From Bacillota bacterium (GTDB lineage: Bacteria > Bacillota > Clostridia > Lachnospirales > Lachnospiraceae), in assembly GCA_023428885.1 (NCBI GenBank), contig JAEYWQ010000030.1, forward strand, positions 1 through 11,538: a stretch of 11,538 bases of DNA. Reading direction: 5' to 3'. The notes under the pieces were generated by a model. It saw only the letters and a program-made list of their open reading frames with translations, was not told the DNA's origin and made no database searches. This document shows positions 1 through 6,703 of the stretch, piece after piece; the first letter of the stretch is position 1; each line of letters starts with the position of its first letter. The position numbers and the translations under genes are program-made.

Positions 1-1
1 G

Positions 2-946
2 GATACTGGTTTTGCTACTGGAAAAGCGTCCATGGAAGAGACAATTAAGTTCGGCATAGTTGCTTCTACCAATCATAAGCAGGTAGATTATTCTAAAGTA
101 AACTATTCCAATGCTCCTTGGGCAAAGGAACCTACTCAGACAATTACTTATGTTTCAGCCCATGACAATAATACTCTATGGGATAAAATTGCAATTTCAA
201 ATGCAAAGGATAGCTTGGAAGACAGAATTAAAATGAATCTCTTATCAAGCGCTATTGTATTAACATCCCAAGGAACACCTTTCTTCTTAGCAGGAGAAGA
301 AATCCTTCGAAGCAAGCCTTCTGAGACAGCAGGTTTTGTTGATAATAGCTATATGTCTTCCGATGCAGTGAATAGTATCAAATGGGATAGTGTAAGCACA
401 AATAAAGAAGTATTTAACTATTATAAAGGTTTGATTGCCTTCCGTAAGGCACACAGTGCTCTGCGCATGACAAAGACTGAAGATATTCAGGCGAATCTAA
501 CCTTTATGGACGGCCTGGATGTGAATGTGGTGGGATACACCATCAATAACTCTCCAAATGGTGAGAGCGCTGAAGCAATCTGTGTCATCTTTAATGCAAA
601 TAAGGATGCTACTACTGTTGCAATTCCTGAAGGTAACTGGAATGTATACGTGAAGGGAAATCAAGCAGGAACTCAGATACTTGAGTCTGTTGATAGCGGT
701 TCTGTCGTGGTAGATCCAATTTCAGCTCTTGTATTAGTAAAGGAAGATAAACCAGTCGAAACTCCTACTGTTTCTGTTGATAAGCTAGAAGATCAAAGCA
801 CTCCTGCATCAACGGATGCATCTGAAGAAGCAGAAGATGGCAACAATAATAATACTCTTCTTTATATCATGATTGGGCTTATAGTTGTACTTGCAGCTGT
901 AGTTACGGCTTTGATTAGAAAACGTAGTAAGAAAGGCAATAAGTAA
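2..946 (+). CDS. Type I pullulanase (GH13), C-terminal part, membrane-anchored; 5' end outside window
   Basis: This is the last 314 codons of a debranching enzyme that hydrolyses alpha-1,6 links in pullulan, starch or glycogen-type glucans. The frame is open from base 2, so the ATG at 32 is internal and not a start. The opening residues (GFATGKAS, then IKFGIVAS) and the SAHDNNTLWDKI block at about fragment residues 52-63 are typical of type I pullulanases. The His-Asp pair (fragment residues 54-55, bases 161-166) is GH13 conserved region IV, with the substrate-binding, transition-state Asp. The nucleophile and acid/base regions lie upstream of the window. A beta-rich C-terminal domain follows, then a Thr/Ser/Glu/Asp-rich linker (about 760-850), one hydrophobic helix (about 854-919) and a basic tail (RKRSKKGNK). 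The enzyme is therefore probably held on the outer face of the membrane instead of being released or sortase-linked. Family is confident; exact substrate is inferred. Confidence 0.93.
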   Translation, partial: DTGFATGKASMEETIKFGIVASTNHKQVDYSKVNYSNAPWAKEPTQTITYVSAHDNNTLWDKIAISNAKDSLEDRIKMNLLSSAIVLTSQGTPFFLAGEEILRSKPSETAGFVDNSYMSSDAVNSIKWDSVSTNKEVFNYYKGLIAFRKAHSALRMTKTEDIQANLTFMDGLDVNVVGYTINNSPNGESAEAICVIFNANKDATTVAIPEGNWNVYVKGNQAGTQILESVDSGSVVVDPISALVLVKEDKPVETPTVSVDKLEDQSTPASTDASEEAEDGNNNNTLLYIMIGLIVVLAAVVTALIRKRSKKGNK

Positions 947-1015
947 TATTAGCTAAGACAGGAATCAAATAAATAATAGAACTTGATCAGTGATAAAAAG
1001 GAATAACAGGATACA

Positions 1016-1047
1016 AAAAAGCTTCTTCTTCATTGAAGAAGCTTTTT
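1016..1047 (+). terminator. Rho-independent terminator after the pullulanase gene
   Basis: An 8-bp perfect stem (GCTTCTTC at 1021-1028 pairing with GAAGAAGC at 1035-1042) has a 6-nt loop and is followed by five T. The A-run before the stem can pair with the T-run, so it could also act on the minus strand. It lies 70-100 bp after the pullulanase stop. Confidence 0.85.
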
Positions 1048-1133
1048 ACTTATCAAGTGAGGCAGCTTGTTATCTCAACAGTTTTTAATTTTTTTTGGAA
1101 AAGTTGGATATATGTTCAATACTAATTTTGATT

Positions 1134-1188
1134 AAATCATAATGCATATGTAAATCATAGTAACAGGATTCAATAAAATCATATGATT
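1134..1188. repeat. Three AAATCATA direct repeats, the last in a 12-bp palindrome, before the lipoprotein gene
   Basis: AAATCATA occurs at 1134-1141, 1152-1159 and 1176-1183. The last copy overlaps the perfect palindrome AATCATATGATT (1177-1188), which directly abuts the ribosome binding site. This could be an operator or a translation-affecting element. The segment is very AT-rich, so chance is a real alternative. A weak promoter-like pair, TTGATT (1128-1133) and TAAATC (1151-1156) with a 17-nt spacer, overlaps the repeats. Confidence 0.3.
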
Positions 1189-1202
1189 GGAGGGATGTGC
1201 TT

Positions 1203-2111
1203 ATGAAAAAGTTATTAATCATATTATTAGCCTTTACATTTGTTCTATCATTGTCAGCATGTAGTGGGTCTATGGGTGATGTTAATGATAAGGCTCCTGT
1301 GAATGAAGCAACAGATGACAAATCAAAAGATGCAAAGAATGAAAAGGACAATGTAAATAATACTAAAATTACAATTGAGGAAAAAGTAATATATGATGAA
1401 AACGATATTAAAGTAACCGTAAAAGGGCTGAATATAGAGGCCAGCTTTGGACCGGAAATAGAGCTTCTTATCGAGAATAATTCTAATAAAAATATAACTG
1501 TCCAAGCCCGATACAGCTCTATTAATGGTATGATGATTGATAATATGTTTTCGAGTGATGTGGCAACGGGGAAGAAGTCTAATTCCACGATTGGATTCTT
1601 CACCGCCGACTTAGAACTCGCTGGTATTACAACAATAAAAGAAATTGAGTTTTCCCTTAATGTGATTGATAGCGACACTTGGGATAGTATTGTTGAAAGT
1701 GATATGATTACTTTAACAACCTCTGCAGATGCATCGTATAAACAAACATATGATGATACAGGGTATGTTGCCTACGATAGCGATGGTATTAAAGTAGTTG
1801 TAAAAAAATTAAATAGTTCTGAAAGTTTTTGGGGTTCCGATGTCTATTTATACATGGAAAACAACACTAAAAATAACATTACAGTGCAGTCTAGTGATGT
1901 ATCTATTAATGGATTTATGGTTGATCCGATATTTTCTACAGATATCATAGCAGGGAAAAAGGCGATTGATACTATGACATTTATGGAGTCGGACTTAACA
2001 GATAACGGGGTAACTGATATTACAGAGTTAGAATTCAAACTTCATATCTTTGACTTGGAATCCTGGGATACAATTATGGATTCAGATACGATTAAGGTGT
2101 CCTTTCAATAA
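1203..2111 (+). CDS. Secreted lipoprotein with two tandem copies of a ~115-residue domain, function unknown
   Basis: I do not recognise a named family. The start is ATG 1203, which has GGAGGG (1189-1194) 8 nt upstream. The in-frame GTG at 1197 is only 2 nt from that site. Residues 1-20 form a lipoprotein signal: KK, a hydrophobic core, then lipobox LSAC with lipidated Cys20. An Asp/Lys/Asn-rich flexible linker (about 21-57) follows. The rest is two homologous domains, about residues 61-174 and 183-302. Matching landmarks in order are YDxxxIKVxVKxLN, ENNxxxNITVQ, SINGxMxD, FSxDxxxGKK, ExEFxLxxxDxxxWDxI and SDxI. Alternating hydrophobic patterns suggest beta-sandwich domains on the outside of the membrane. 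Length is 302 aa. It is a single-gene unit, with terminators on both sides. A binding or envelope-stress role would be a guess. Lipoprotein status is confident; function is unknown. Confidence 0.88.
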   Translation: MKKLLIILLAFTFVLSLSACSGSMGDVNDKAPVNEATDDKSKDAKNEKDNVNNTKITIEEKVIYDENDIKVTVKGLNIEASFGPEIELLIENNSNKNITVQARYSSINGMMIDNMFSSDVATGKKSNSTIGFFTADLELAGITTIKEIEFSLNVIDSDTWDSIVESDMITLTTSADASYKQTYDDTGYVAYDSDGIKVVVKKLNSSESFWGSDVYLYMENNTKNNITVQSSDVSINGFMVDPIFSTDIIAGKKAIDTMTFMESDLTDNGVTDITELEFKLHIFDLESWDTIMDSDTIKVSFQ

Positions 2112-2142
2112 GTAGTATAAAAAATAAAATGTGAAACCCTCC

Positions 2143-2182
2143 AGTATAACACCATACTCTTTCTTGGTGTTATACTTTTTTT
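2143..2182 (+). terminator. Rho-independent terminator after the lipoprotein gene
   Basis: A perfect 12-bp stem (AGTATAACACCA, 2143-2154, pairing with 2165-2176) has a 10-nt loop and runs into a T tract (2176-2182). It separates the lipoprotein transcript from the ABC operon. Its T tract overlaps the first inverted repeat of the structured segment that follows. Confidence 0.9.
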
Positions 2183-2290
2183 CAATCATAGGAAATCGCG
2201 TCGCAATATCCTATGATTGAAAGGCACTTCGTGCCGAGATGCACACAACCGGGTAAGGTAAAATGTCGCAAAAATCGCGACACCCGGTCG
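2180..2290. repeat. GC-rich cluster of inverted repeats upstream of the ABC operon (possible mobile or interspersed repeat, or structured leader)
   Basis: Three nested or adjacent dyads are packed in about 110 bp. First is a 14-bp perfect stem, 2180-2193 with 2209-2222 (TTTCAATCATAGGA and its complement), around a 15-nt interior. Second is a small hairpin, GGCAC (2223-2227) with GTGCC (2231-2235). Third is a two-part stem, ACCGGG (2248-2253) with CCCGGT (2283-2288), enclosing TGTCGC (2264-2269) with GCGACA (2277-2282). AAATCGCG occurs twice (2193-2200 and 2272-2279). By hand count 59 of the 110 bases 2191-2300 are G or C, well above the AT-rich flanks. GTGC at 2231-2234 could instead pair with GCAC at 2241-2244, giving two exclusive folds. 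No promoter stands out. An interspersed repeat is my preferred reading; a regulatory leader is the alternative. Confidence 0.55.
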
Positions 2291-2333
2291 GCGCGGGAAC
2301 AAAGTTAAGATTCATGCCAAAGGAGGGTATATC

Positions 2334-3068
2334 ATGGATGATATTATCAAGGTTGAGCATCTAACGAAATCTTACGGTGATGTAAAAGCTGTGATTGATT
2401 TAAGCTTTTCAGTAAAAAAAGGTAAGGTGTTCGGTTTACTTGGTGCCAATGGAGCTGGGAAGAGTACAAGTATTGAATGTATTTTAGGAACCAAAAAAGC
2501 AGATAGTGGCTTAGTTTCTGTACTGGAAATGAACCCGATTACCAAACGAAAGGAACTTTACGAGAAAGTAGGCGTACAATTCCAGGAAGCACATTATCAG
2601 GAGAATATCAAGGTTAGAGAATTATGTGAGACAACTGCGTCTTTATACCAACAACCGACAGATTACTTGAGTTTATTAAAAGAATTTGCTTTATTGGATA
2701 AGATGGACACTCTGGTAAAGGAACTTTCGGGTGGACAAAAGCAGCGCTTGTTTATCGTGCTATCTTTAATACCAAATCCAGAAGTTGTGTTTTTGGATGA
2801 ACTTACTACAGGTCTTGATGCTAGGGCTAGGCGAGACGTTTGGAATATTCTAAAAAAGTTAAAAGCCAATGGACTTACCATTCTACTCACCTCTCATTTT
2901 ATGGATGAGGTGGAACTCTTGTGTGACGAAATCTGTATATTGAAAAAGGGAACACCGATATTTTATGGAACAGTTGAGGATGCGATGAAAGAAAGTAAAT
3001 ATGATAATTTTGAAGATGCCTATCTATGGTTTACAGATGAGGAGGTTGTTGAAAATGAAAGCATATAA
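2334..3068 (+). CDS. ABC transporter ATP-binding protein (ABC-2 exporter type)
   Basis: This is the cytoplasmic ATPase of a two-component exporter, 244 aa. The start has AGGAGG (2321-2326) 7 nt upstream. All nucleotide-binding motifs are present: Walker A GANGAGKST (residues 37-45), Q-loop glutamine (82 or 84, in VQFQE), signature LSGGQ (131-135), Walker B VVFLDE (151-156) and switch His188 (LTSHFMDE). The Walker B/D-loop junction reads DELTTGLD where DEPTTGLD is usual. I believe a subset of the ABC-2 exporter ATPases has this, and catalytic Glu156 is intact. The size and the lack of a C-terminal extension fit the CcmA/YadG-type drug or antibiotic efflux ATPases. The stop lies 14 nt inside the permease gene, so the two are translationally coupled. 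The transported compound cannot be told from sequence. Confidence 0.93.
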   Translation: MDDIIKVEHLTKSYGDVKAVIDLSFSVKKGKVFGLLGANGAGKSTSIECILGTKKADSGLVSVLEMNPITKRKELYEKVGVQFQEAHYQENIKVRELCETTASLYQQPTDYLSLLKEFALLDKMDTLVKELSGGQKQRLFIVLSLIPNPEVVFLDELTTGLDARARRDVWNILKKLKANGLTILLTSHFMDEVELLCDEICILKKGTPIFYGTVEDAMKESKYDNFEDAYLWFTDEEVVENESI

Positions 3069-3798
3069 AACTCTACTCAAAACAGAAATGAAACTATCTC
3101 TGCGTGGTATGGATATGTTGATCTTTGCAATTATAATGCCTATCATTGTACTTGTGATACTTGGTGTTATCTATGGCAATCAACCTGCTTTTGAAGGAGC
3201 AGATTATACATTCATTCAACAGTCCTTTGGTGCGTTGTCAACCATTGCAATTTGTGCAGGCGGTATTATGGGTTTGCCTCTTGTTGTGTCGGATTACAGA
3301 GCAAAGCAAATTTTAAAAAGATTTAAAGTAACTCCTATAAGTCCAGTTACGATCCTGCTGGTGGAGCTAACAATATATTTCTTGTATTCTTTGATTTCCT
3401 TGCTCTCTTTGATTGCGATTGCAACAATATTTTTTAACTTCAGTATGCAGGGTAGTATCTTTTATTTTCTTCTTGGTTGGAGTTTAGTCATAGTTTCCAT
3501 GTTCAGCATCGGAATGATGGTTGGTGGAATTGCAAAAAACTCAAAAGTTGCCGGTATTATGGCAAGTGTATTGTATTTCCCAATGCTAATCTTTTCAGGA
3601 GCTACACTTCCATATGAAGTTATGCCAACAGCGATGCAGAAAGTGGTTAATATCTTACCATTGACTCAAGGAATTAAAATACTAAAGGGAGCTACCTTAG
3701 GGACGGAAATGAACCATATCCTATTACCGATTATCGTAATGGTAGTGATTGCGATCATTTGTTCCTTTGTAGCAGTGAAATGTTTTAAGTGGGAATAA
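3055..3798 (+). CDS. ABC-2 type transporter permease
   Basis: This is the membrane half of the exporter, 247 aa. ATG 3055 is chosen because GAGGAGG (3039-3045) lies 9 nt before it. The in-frame ATG at 3001 would add 18 residues within the ATPase gene and has no such site. About six membrane segments are visible, near residues 21-40, 60-80, 100-125, 134-158, 168-182 and 221-243. A basic cytoplasmic loop after the second one (DYRAKQILKRFKVTPIS, 80-96) is typical of ABC-2 permeases and probably contacts the ATPase. The SGATLPYEVMPTAMQ stretch after the fifth segment (181-195) and the NILPLTQGIKIL block (199-210) are also family-typical. It overlaps the ATPase gene by 14 nt and shares its transcript and terminator. 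The family is clear; the substrate is unknown. Confidence 0.92.
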   Translation: MKAYKTLLKTEMKLSLRGMDMLIFAIIMPIIVLVILGVIYGNQPAFEGADYTFIQQSFGALSTIAICAGGIMGLPLVVSDYRAKQILKRFKVTPISPVTILLVELTIYFLYSLISLLSLIAIATIFFNFSMQGSIFYFLLGWSLVIVSMFSIGMMVGGIAKNSKVAGIMASVLYFPMLIFSGATLPYEVMPTAMQKVVNILPLTQGIKILKGATLGTEMNHILLPIIVMVVIAIICSFVAVKCFKWE

Positions 3799-3806
3799 AA
3801 CTAAAG

Positions 3807-3847
3807 ATCCTCTATCTCCTTATTATATAAGTGAGATAGAGGATTTT
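3807..3847 (+). terminator. Rho-independent terminator of the ABC operon
   Basis: A perfect 12-bp stem (3807-3818 with 3833-3844) is extended inside by CTTAT/ATAAG (3819-3823 with 3827-3831) and followed by TTTT. It begins 9 nt after the permease stop. Confidence 0.88.
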
Positions 3848-3949
3848 CTATGTTAATTTGATGAGATGTGATGTACTTACTCAGATAAAGTTTATTGAAA
3901 ATAATTATATCAACAGCTAATAATAAAATAATATTGTGAAAAATAAACA

Positions 3950-3978
3950 TTGCATAAAATGAAACTTTGATTTATGAT
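3950..3978 (+). promoter_or_regulatory. Candidate sigma-A promoter for the marR-MFS operon
   Basis: TTGCAT (3950-3955) and TATGAT (3973-3978) are separated by 17 nt. The -10 matches consensus at 5 of 6 bases and the -35 at 3 of 6. Transcription would begin near 3985, giving a leader of about 80 nt. No better pair was seen between 3850 and 4066. Confidence 0.45.
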
Positions 3979-4002
3979 AAGTAAAATCACAATAGTGGTG
4001 TT

Positions 4003-4026
4003 AGACAACAGTAGCGAGAGACAACA
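4003..4026 (+). repeat. Direct repeat AGACAACA (two copies), possible MarR-site candidate
   Basis: AGACAACA is at 4003-4010 and 4019-4026, 16 bp apart, in the predicted leader of the marR gene. MarR proteins usually bind palindromes near their own promoter, and no clear palindrome was found here, so the link is weak. Confidence 0.25.
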
Positions 4027-4065
4027 TTATAAGAAATAGGAGTATACACAAAAGGAGAAGTAGAT

Positions 4066-4476
4066 ATGGATAATATGTCAATGATTGTACGCTGTTGCCG
4101 GACGTTCGCAGAAAGGAAGTTAAAGGAGTTTGATTTAACTTTTGGAGAACAGGTTATCATAATGTTTCTTTCAGCAAATAACAATGTTAGTCAGGATACA
4201 ATTTCTAAAAGATATATGATTGACAAGGGTATGATAGCCAAATCTCTAACCAAGCTTGAACACAAGGGCATTATTATAAGAGCTCAAAATTCACAAAACA
4301 AGAGGGAAAACATCATTTCACTTACACAAGAAGGAAGAGATCTTATAAACATTATGAATGATGTTTATAAGGAGTGGAATGATATCGTCTATGAAGGTAT
4401 GAGCAAAGAAGATATTGACTACGTGAAGAAGCTAACAGGGAAAATGGTAGTAAATGTAGCAAAATATTTGGACTAG
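4066..4476 (+). CDS. MarR-family transcriptional regulator
   Basis: This is a 136-aa winged-helix DNA-binding protein, of usual MarR length, probably a homodimeric repressor. The start has AAAGGAG (4051-4057) 8 nt upstream. The helix-turn-helix covers about residues 41-66 (VSQDTISKRYMIDKGMIAKSLTKLEH). The recognition helix carries the family pattern in which K-G-x-x-x-x-x-L-x-x-L-E-x-K-G leads into the wing (about 70-88, ending ISLTQEGR). The flanking helices 5-25 and 92-134 would form the dimer interface. It sits 25 nt before the MFS exporter gene in the same orientation, which strongly suggests that it represses this operon until a toxic ligand binds. Adjacent cysteines (Cys10-Cys11) in the N-terminal helix could allow redox sensing, but nothing else supports that. 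The inducer is unknown. Confidence 0.9.
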   Translation: MDNMSMIVRCCRTFAERKLKEFDLTFGEQVIIMFLSANNNVSQDTISKRYMIDKGMIAKSLTKLEHKGIIIRAQNSQNKRENIISLTQEGRDLINIMNDVYKEWNDIVYEGMSKEDIDYVKKLTGKMVVNVAKYLD

Positions 4477-4501
4477 AATTTAAAGGAGGATGTTATCTAA
4501 A

Positions 4502-6484
4502 ATGAGGAACAAAAAAATGAGTTTTGGACTAATTATGGCGGTTTATCTGTTAGGTATCTTTATGGGCGCCATTGATACCGGGATCGTAACACCTGCCAGA
4601 ACAGTAATACAGAATGACCTGATGGTAGATGCCAATACTGGTATCTGGATGATTACGATATATACACTTGCTTATGCAGCAAGTATACCAGTTATGGGTA
4701 AGTTAGCTGATAAGTACGGTAGAAAATATATTTATTTGACTAGTATCTTGTTATTTGGTATTGGTTCTTTATTCTGTGGTTTATCACAAAATTTCGGAAG
4801 TTTTTCCATGTTACTAATTGCAAGAGTGGTTCAGGCAATCGGTGGCGGTGGTATACTTCCAGTTGCTACTGCTGAGTTTGGTACTACCTTCCCGAAAGAA
4901 AAAAGAGGTCTTGCTCTTGGTTTGGTTGGTGGTGTTTATGGTGTAGCTAACATCTTTGGAGCTTCTGCTGGTAGTGCAATCATAGATATCTTTGGACAAC
5001 ATAACTGGCAGTATATCTTTTATATTAATGTTCCTATTACTTTATTTATCCTTATCGCAGGATTTTTCTCTCTTCCTAATACCAAAGAGAAGAATGTTAA
5101 GAAGATTGATTACTTAGGAATTACTGTTTTAACAATGATGGTGCTTTCCATTCTATATGGACTTAAGAACATTGATTATTTTGATTTTGCAGCTACTTTT
5201 GGCAGTACCTCAGTTTATCCATTCTTAATTATCTTTATTGTGTTACTTCCAATCTTTATTTTTATTGAAAAAAGAGCAGAAGATCCAGTAATGAATATTT
5301 CGTATTTTAAGAATGCTAGAATTATTATCACTTTTATCATATCTTTTGCCACCGGAGTTGTCCTTATGGGTATGATATTTGTACCTGAATTTGCTGAAAA
5401 CTCATTAAAAGTAGCATCAGGTAGAGGTGGATATTTTGTAATTATTCTAGGCTTATTTGCAGGTATTGGAGCTCCGTTGTCGGGTAAGTTAATTGATAAG
5501 TTTGGAGCAAAAATGGTACTTAGCGTAGGATTTATATCTTCTATCATAGGTGCTGTATTCCTCATTTTTTATGCAGCAGAAAATCCAAGCTTGTTTGCAG
5601 TTTTCATATGTTTAGCACTATTGGGAACAGGACTTGGGTTTACCATGGGAACTCCAATCAATTATATGATGCTTGATAATACCAGATTGGAAGAATCCAA
5701 TTCAGCACTTGCCACAGTTTCCTTGATTCGATCCATTGGAACAGCTATTGCGCCAGCAATTATGATTGGTTTTATCTCCCATGCAGGCATGTCAGTACAG
5801 GGAAATGTGATGAAGATCCTACCACAAGAAGTAACCCTGCCAACAATTCCATATGCACAGGAACTTAATGAGGAGTTAAATCAGTTAAAAGCAGATCCTG
5901 CAATGGCTGATAAGCTTAAAGATGTTAATATACCTGACTTAACAGCAATGCAGACTATTAAATTTGACATGAGTAGTAATAGTGGGAAGATTCAGTTATC
6001 AGCGGAAGTTTTAGAGAAGTTACAGGCTTCTGATGTTACAACAATTACAGAGAATTCCAAAATGATGTCTGAATATATGTTTTCTCAGATGACACCAGGC
6101 GTTATTGCAATGATTACAGGTGGAATTGATACTGGTATTACTACTATGAATGATCTTATAGCACAATTAACTCAAGCGATTGAGGGTATGCCAAATACGG
6201 ATGCAATGAAGGATACTATCGCTCAAATGAATGAAGGAAAACTTCAAATGAGTGGAGTTGTTGAAAAAATGACTATTATGAAAGAATCAATTCCAGAATT
6301 ATTTGAAACTAGTAAAGTAAACTATCTGACCGAAATTGATAACATGAGTGAGGCAATCGAAACAGAGTTCCAAACTACTTTAAATACTGGTTTTAAGCAG
6401 GTATATTCAACGGTTGCTATTATCTCTTTGGTTGGTATGATTATTTTATTGTTCTATAAAGAAGATAGAAAAAAGAAGAATTAA
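4502..6484 (+). CDS. MFS multidrug exporter (EmrB/QacA, DHA2-like, about 14 TM) with a large extracellular insert
   Basis: This is a proton-driven drug efflux pump of 660 aa, against about 500 for most of the family. The start chosen is ATG 4502; AAGGAGG (4483-4489) is 12 nt upstream, rather far. ATG 4490 directly abuts that site and is unlikely. ATG 4517 is a possible alternative. TM1 carries the drug-exporter pattern GAIDTGIVTPA (residues 22-32). MFS motif A is GKLADKYGRK (66-75), with a second copy-like loop GKLIDKFGAK (328-337). RVVQAIGGGGILPV (108-121) also fits DHA2 pumps. The usual GxxxGPxxGG motif C is degenerate here (LGLVGGVYGVANIFGASAG, 139-157). Between the last two membrane segments there is an insert of about 200 residues (428-630), mostly helical and likely outside the cell. 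The final TM (about 635-652) and a basic tail follow. Probably co-transcribed with the MarR gene. Confidence 0.92.
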   Translation: MRNKKMSFGLIMAVYLLGIFMGAIDTGIVTPARTVIQNDLMVDANTGIWMITIYTLAYAASIPVMGKLADKYGRKYIYLTSILLFGIGSLFCGLSQNFGSFSMLLIARVVQAIGGGGILPVATAEFGTTFPKEKRGLALGLVGGVYGVANIFGASAGSAIIDIFGQHNWQYIFYINVPITLFILIAGFFSLPNTKEKNVKKIDYLGITVLTMMVLSILYGLKNIDYFDFAATFGSTSVYPFLIIFIVLLPIFIFIEKRAEDPVMNISYFKNARIIITFIISFATGVVLMGMIFVPEFAENSLKVASGRGGYFVIILGLFAGIGAPLSGKLIDKFGAKMVLSVGFISSIIGAVFLIFYAAENPSLFAVFICLALLGTGLGFTMGTPINYMMLDNTRLEESNSALATVSLIRSIGTAIAPAIMIGFISHAGMSVQGNVMKILPQEVTLPTIPYAQELNEELNQLKADPAMADKLKDVNIPDLTAMQTIKFDMSSNSGKIQLSAEVLEKLQASDVTTITENSKMMSEYMFSQMTPGVIAMITGGIDTGITTMNDLIAQLTQAIEGMPNTDAMKDTIAQMNEGKLQMSGVVEKMTIMKESIPELFETSKVNYLTEIDNMSEAIETEFQTTLNTGFKQVYSTVAIISLVGMIILLFYKEDRKKKN

Positions 6485-6544
6485 GACAGATATGTAAAAA
6501 TTATTTTATCATTGAGAAATCTCACAATTGTTTGAGAAACGACA

Positions 6545-6595
6545 AGAGGACGGGGTTGCTAACACATAACTAGTGTGTCAACAACCCCGTCCTTT
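6545..6595. terminator. Hairpin terminator between converging MFS and aldo/keto reductase genes
   Basis: A 12-bp GC-rich stem (AGGACGGGGTTG, 6547-6558, with 6582-6593) has an internal extension, ACACA/TGTGT (6562-6566 with 6574-6578). The T tail is short on both strands (CCTTTGG on plus, CTTGTCGTTTCTC on minus). It is 60 bp after the MFS stop and 110 bp after the reductase stop, so it may serve both transcripts. Confidence 0.65.
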
Positions 6596-6616
6596 GGTTA
6601 AGTCGTTATTTGCGAT

Positions 6617-6678
6617 CAAGCAAGTAAGCTGATACCAAAGGGACAGCTAATCCCCCTAACAGCTAGCAAGCTTGCTTG
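6617..6678. repeat. Inverted repeat CAAGCAAG/CTTGCTTG and palindrome AGCAAGCTTGCT in the reductase 3' region
   Basis: CAAGCAAG (6617-6624) is complementary to CTTGCTTG (6671-6678). The latter overlaps a perfect 12-bp palindrome (6665-6676). ACAGCTA also occurs twice (6643-6649 and 6659-6665). No T tract follows on the minus strand, so this is not a standard terminator. It could be a processed 3' end or the decayed end of a repeat. Function unknown. Confidence 0.3.
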
Positions 6679-6703
6679 CATATAAAGATGGCGAAAGGTT
6701 CAC

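Noticed and set aside
1197..1199. GTG as lipoprotein start
   Set aside because: It is only 2 nt from the GGAGGG site; ATG 1203 has 8-nt spacing and gives a clean lipoprotein signal.
1085..1678. Minus-strand open frame opposite the lipoprotein
   Set aside because: It overlaps a well-supported gene, has no ribosome binding site or recognisable motifs, and its Ser/Ile/Phe-rich composition is that of an antisense reading.
2259..2264. TAAAAT as a -10 for the ABC operon
   Set aside because: No -35 at 16-18 nt upstream (GAGATG there), and it lies in a stem of the hairpin cluster.
3001..3054. Longer N-terminus for the ABC permease from ATG 3001
   Set aside because: It would lie wholly inside the ATPase gene, lacks a ribosome binding site, and adds residues unlike the family; GAGGAGG is placed for ATG 3055.
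2334..3068. Inactive ATPase because of DELTTGLD instead of DEPTTGLD
   Set aside because: The catalytic Glu, Walker A, signature and switch His are intact; the Pro-to-Leu change looks like a subfamily variant.
4490..4501. ATG 4490 as MFS start
   Set aside because: The AAGGAGG sequence ends at the base just before it, so it could not be used with that ribosome binding site.
5215..5565. Minus-strand open frame inside the MFS gene
   Set aside because: It is antisense to conserved membrane segments with no domain signal.
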